DNA of 64,000 nt from Marinobacter maroccanus (GTDB lineage Bacteria > Pseudomonadota > Gammaproteobacteria > Pseudomonadales > Oleiphilaceae): the NCBI RefSeq assembly GCF_002933275.1, contig NZ_PSSX01000004.1, positions 62,001 to 126,000 on the forward strand, in the 5' to 3' direction. The position numbers and the translations under genes were made by a program. Under the pieces are notes generated by a model. That model made no database searches. It was given only the letters and a program-made list of their open reading frames with translations, and had not been told where the DNA came from. Below, one piece after another: positions 60,528 through 64,000 of the stretch. Each line of letters begins with the position of its first letter. The stretch's first letter is position 1.

Positions 60528-62321
60528 TTGAGGAATCTTTCCATTGGCAGCCGCGTTGCACTGATCGCTGTCCTTAGCAGTTTTCTGACCGTCGTCGTTC
60601 TTTCAGCGACCGCCTACAACGAGCTGATCCGGGATTTTGAAAACGTTCTCACCCAGCGCCAGCTTCTAGACGCCGCATCCGTAGCCAATCGAGTCGATCA
60701 GGATCTCCAGGTACGCATACAGTCTCTGGGTGCGTTCGCTTCGACTATGACGGATGGTACGAACCGACTGCCACAAGATCGCATCGAAGGCCTGCTCGGT
60801 CGGCAGCTGCGTCTTTCCGAGTACTTCCAGGCCGGCCTTCTGGTCTTCGATGAGAACAGTGTTGCAATCGCTGAAAATATCTATGTGCCTGGCCGTATCG
60901 GCACCTCTTACGCTGACCGGTCACACTTTCGCGAAGCCTACAAAACTCGGGAACCCGTCATCAGCCGACCGATTATCGGCAGGACAACAGGACTTCCACT
61001 ACTTTCTTTCCTTTATCCCATCAAAAGCGACGAGGGGAATTTACTGGGGTTCGTCGGCGGCATCATCAATCTTGCCGAGTCCGGAATCATACCGAAACAG
61101 GAAGATGTTTCTTCCGAAGCCCTGTTTAAAGTCATCGATACCGGCCATTTTGTGCAGGTGGACACTCTCTCCGGTACCAATCCAATGCCCGATCTGCCAC
61201 CACCCGGGGAAAATCTGATTATTGATGCGGCACTGTCCGGCCAGACCTCGGGCGTTGTTTCCGACCATTCCGGTAAAAAGTGGATCTACGCCACGCGACA
61301 TCTGGAACGCGTGGGCTGGATGTTTCTCAAAGCAGTGCCCTATAAACAGGCAACACAACCGGCACGGGCCTCTTTCGACAAGTTCCTTGCCGCCAGTGCC
61401 GTAGCTCTTTTGGTACTTTCAGCCATCGCCTGGTTACTCGCCCGGGCAACAACCCGTCCATTGGAAAAAATGTCGCTCAGGATACGGGAAATGGCCAGGG
61501 AAGGATTTGCGGCAAACCGGCTGTCTCTTCGAGGCCCGCCAGAGGTCCGAAACGTCGCCCGCGCCTTCAACACGCTTATGAAGGAACGGGAGGCGCTGGA
61601 CGTCATGAAAGACGACTTTGTGTCTACCGTTAGCCATGAGCTGCGCACTCCTTTGACCTCAATAAATGGCTCACTGAAACTTCTGCGCTCAGGCGCCGCG
61701 GGCAAACTGCCAGATAAAGCTGACTCGATGGTCGACGTTGCCTTTCGAAACAGCGAACAGTTGCAACGGCTGATTTCAGACCTGCTGGACTTCAATAAGG
61801 CGATGGCGGGGCAAATGCCCATAGATCTGGAGACAGTTGATCCTGCAAGTGCTATCAGGGATGCCTGCGATGGCAACGAGGCCATGGCGAAGCACTACCG
61901 CATAGCCCTGAAGCTGGGGATTTGCGCAAAAGAATTCGTCCTCGCAGACCCGTCCAGGCTCCGGCAAATCCTGGATAATTTCATCAGCAATGCCATCAAG
62001 TTCTCTCCCCTGGAAGGCACTGTCAGGATCCGATCCGACGCCGTCGCACCTGGCCGGGTGAGGATTATCGTATCGGATCAGGGCAAGGGCGTTCCGGAAA
62101 ACTTTCTGCCCCGGCTTTTCCAGCGTTTTGCCCAGGCGGAGTCCGGCTCAGCCCGGGCCAGGGCAGGCACCGGCCTGGGCCTGGCCATTACCCGGGAGCT
62201 TGCAACACTGATGGGCGGAGAGGTCGGCTATTATTATGACAACGGTGCCCATTTCTGGGTGGAATTGCCGGCTGCGGATACCGAAGTGCCGGAAACTGGA
62301 GAGCGCCATGAAAACCCCTGA
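60528..62321 (+). CDS. Membrane sensor histidine kinase with dCache-like sensor
   Basis: A 597-residue kinase. Two membrane helices (about 8-28 and 286-306) bracket a large periplasmic sensor of dCache style. A HAMP-like linker (about 308-360), HisKA with the phospho-histidine H370 (STVSHELRTPLTS) and a HATPase domain follow. N-box NFISNAIKF, G1 DQGKGVP and G2 GTGLGLAI are intact. There is no attached receiver. The start is TTG at 60528, with AAGGA six bases upstream. It overlaps the next kinase by 14 bases. Confidence 0.88.
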   Translation: MRNLSIGSRVALIAVLSSFLTVVVLSATAYNELIRDFENVLTQRQLLDAASVANRVDQDLQVRIQSLGAFASTMTDGTNRLPQDRIEGLLGRQLRLSEYFQAGLLVFDENSVAIAENIYVPGRIGTSYADRSHFREAYKTREPVISRPIIGRTTGLPLLSFLYPIKSDEGNLLGFVGGIINLAESGIIPKQEDVSSEALFKVIDTGHFVQVDTLSGTNPMPDLPPPGENLIIDAALSGQTSGVVSDHSGKKWIYATRHLERVGWMFLKAVPYKQATQPARASFDKFLAASAVALLVLSAIAWLLARATTRPLEKMSLRIREMAREGFAANRLSLRGPPEVRNVARAFNTLMKEREALDVMKDDFVSTVSHELRTPLTSINGSLKLLRSGAAGKLPDKADSMVDVAFRNSEQLQRLISDLLDFNKAMAGQMPIDLETVDPASAIRDACDGNEAMAKHYRIALKLGICAKEFVLADPSRLRQILDNFISNAIKFSPLEGTVRIRSDAVAPGRVRIIVSDQGKGVPENFLPRLFQRFAQAESGSARARAGTGLGLAITRELATLMGGEVGYYYDNGAHFWVELPAADTEVPETGERHENP

Positions 62322-64000
62322 CCTGCCACCGGATGAAGCGCATCGGCTGTGTGCCCTGGACGAGCTGAAGCTACTGGATACGCCGCCGGAAGAGCGATTT
62401 GACCGGCTCACCCGTCTTGCCGCACGCACCTTCGATATTCCGATTGCGCTGGTTTCGCTGATTGACAGCAACCGACAGTGGTTCAAATCAAGGCACGGAC
62501 TGGAAGCTCCGGAAACAGCCAGGGATATTTCCTTCTGTGGCCATGCCATTCTGCGGGAAGAGTCCCTCGTCATCGAGAATGCCCTGAACGATGAGCGATT
62601 TGTGGACAATCCTTTGGTAACCGGCGAGCCCAACATCCGGTTCTACGCTGGTGCGCCGCTTCACGACCGCCACGGCCATCGCGTTGGCACTCTCTGTGTG
62701 ATTGATCGCAAACCCCGATCGTTCTCCGATGACGACGAAGCCACCCTGCGGGATCTCGCCGATCTGGTTGAGCGGGAGTTCGGGCTGGGTGAGCTGGGCA
62801 ACTTTTACGATGAGCGTAACCGGGCGCTGAATCTACTTACTGAAATTGCTCTGGACACCCAGGGAGATGCTAGCCAGAGAGTGACACGGGCCCTGGAAAT
62901 CGCCTGCAACTACCTGGGACTGGAGACCGGTATCGTCAGCCGGATAACAGGCGGCGCCTACACGGTGCACTGGCATTTCACGCACCTGCAGGACACCCTC
63001 ACCAACGGAACCACCATTCCCCTGGAGCGCACCTACTGCTCACTGATGGTGGCGACCGGACAGGTGCTGGCCATTGATCATATGGGGCAGTCGGCCTATC
63101 GCAACCACATCTGCTACCGGGTTTTCGGGCTGGAAAGCTACCTGGCTGCCCCTGTCTGGATTGACGGAGAGATATTCGGCACCATCAATTTTTCCTCCAG
63201 ACAGCCAAGACAAACCCAGTTCAGCGCCACCGAGCGCATGTTCGTCACGTTACTGGCACGCTGGGTCGCGGATACCATATACCAGCAGCAGCATACGGAA
63301 ACCCTCAATAAGCTGGTGACCCAGACTCCCGGCATGCTCTACCAGTATCGCCTCTGGCCCGACGGACACAGCAGCTTTCCCTACACCAGCCCTGGCATTC
63401 AGGACATCTATGGGGTTTTGGGGGAGGAAGTAGCCTCGGACGCCTCCCCTGTGTTCGACCGGATTCATCCGGACGATCTGGCGGGAGTAGCGGAATCCAT
63501 CCAGCGTTCTGCAGAGTCACTTGAGCAATGGCAGCATCAGTATCGTATCCGCTGGAAGACCGGTGGCTGGCACTGGGTGGAAGGACTCGCGCGGCCTGAA
63601 CCACTGCCTGATGGCAGTATCCTGTGGCATGGCTATATATCCGACGTGCACGAACGCCACAAGATTGATGAAATGAAAAACCAGTTCATTTCCACGGTGA
63701 GCCATGAACTGCGAACACCGCTGACCTCCATCTCGGGCTCTCTGGGGCTGATTCTGGGTGGCGCCACCGGGCCAGTTACCCAGAAAACCACGCAAATGCT
63801 GGACATTGCCAGACGCAACACCGATCAGCTCAGGCGACTGATTGATGACCTGCTGGATATTGAGAAACTGGTTACCGGCAATATGACGATTGATGCCTCA
63901 GTGCAGGACCTTGAACACGCGGTGCGGGCGGCACTGGAGGAAATCCAGCCACTTGCAAACCAGCACAACATTGAGATCCAGCTGAGCAACGCCAATCCCG
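62308..64000 (+). CDS. GAF-GAF-PAS sensor histidine kinase, cut by the window end
   Basis: A soluble kinase, open from the ATG at 62308 to the last base (564 complete codons seen). The first GAF domain (about residues 20-160) has the common ERFDRLTRLAARTFDIPIAL and DISFCGHAIL segments. A second GAF-like domain (about 170-325), a PAS domain (about 335-450) and HisKA with H466 (STVSHELRTPLTS) follow. The ATPase domain should lie beyond the window. GGAG six bases upstream lies inside the previous gene, which points to translational coupling. Confidence 0.88.
   Translation, partial: MKTPDLPPDEAHRLCALDELKLLDTPPEERFDRLTRLAARTFDIPIALVSLIDSNRQWFKSRHGLEAPETARDISFCGHAILREESLVIENALNDERFVDNPLVTGEPNIRFYAGAPLHDRHGHRVGTLCVIDRKPRSFSDDDEATLRDLADLVEREFGLGELGNFYDERNRALNLLTEIALDTQGDASQRVTRALEIACNYLGLETGIVSRITGGAYTVHWHFTHLQDTLTNGTTIPLERTYCSLMVATGQVLAIDHMGQSAYRNHICYRVFGLESYLAAPVWIDGEIFGTINFSSRQPRQTQFSATERMFVTLLARWVADTIYQQQHTETLNKLVTQTPGMLYQYRLWPDGHSSFPYTSPGIQDIYGVLGEEVASDASPVFDRIHPDDLAGVAESIQRSAESLEQWQHQYRIRWKTGGWHWVEGLARPEPLPDGSILWHGYISDVHERHKIDEMKNQFISTVSHELRTPLTSISGSLGLILGGATGPVTQKTTQMLDIARRNTDQLRRLIDDLLDIEKLVTGNMTIDASVQDLEHAVRAALEEIQPLANQHNIEIQLSNANP

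Noticed and set aside
1-64000. tRNA, rRNA, prophage or anti-phage defence island
   Set aside because: Nothing resembling tRNA cloverleafs, rRNA, phage structural genes, integrases or restriction systems was seen. The two UvrD-like helicases have no defence-type neighbours.

Overview
The window looks like a chromosomal segment of a GC-rich, free-living marine gammaproteobacterium. Gene content and protein style (UbiF-like hydroxylase, PstABCS-PhoU with enlarged permeases, YciA, ThiI, PpnN, TmcA, LasT, TatD, many c-di-GMP genes, a single-chain PFOR in an otherwise respiratory gene set) point to Marinobacter or a close relative. That assignment is inference, because no rRNA gene is present. I found no tRNA, rRNA, CRISPR array, insertion sequence or prophage. 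Genes are dense, and most gaps are under 200 bases.

Layout. 1-5154: a partial methyltransferase, mnmH (tRNA 2-selenouridine synthase), an MscS channel, a YbaK-type deacylase, a UbiF-like hydroxylase and a HIT protein. 5299-10881: a phosphate-uptake operon read right to left (pstS, pstC, pstA, pstB, phoU) with a Pho box in front of pstS and a terminator-like hairpin after pstS. 10984-19914: YciA thioesterase, then leftward genes: FetA/FetB-type exporter, MFS transporter, DUF3524 (queuosine mannosyltransferase-like) protein, PFOR (nifJ) and a DHOD-like flavoprotein. 20614-24784: an arsenic island with an ArsC-ArsR fusion, a dedicated GAPDH and ArsJ facing a divergent Acr3 arsenite exporter. This combines two resistance routes: As(V) reduction plus As(III) efflux, and 1-arseno-3-phosphoglycerate formation plus efflux.

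24915-48336: mostly core functions: uppP, corA, uvrD with a candidate LexA box, gabD, an acetylpolyamine amidohydrolase-like enzyme, thiI, ppnN, cytochrome c, a 3-hydroxyisobutyryl-CoA hydrolase-like protein, an ankyrin lipoprotein, tmcA with DUF2237, a second UvrD-like helicase, an OmpA/OprF-type porin, a METTL25-like methyltransferase divergent from lasT, dadA and a PPK2-family kinase. 48466-64000: a signalling-rich stretch: tatD and an HD-GYP phosphodiesterase, a Na/Pi cotransporter, a substrate-binding lipoprotein coupled to a PhnD-PAS-PAS-GGDEF receptor, then lysO, DUF2288, a lone receiver, REC-HDOD and Hpt-REC-REC-GGDEF, divergent from two overlapping sensor kinases. The second kinase runs off the window.

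The most unusual non-coding signal is a family of four dispersed cruciform repeats (5185-5276, 29091-29272 on the minus strand, 39734-39849, 46074-46181). Each has long outer arms (20-29 bp) whose sequence differs from copy to copy but stays complementary. Each encloses a short ACGCT-containing core and one or more hairpins with the apical loop TCCA/TCCC. One copy includes the last codons of lasT in its arm.
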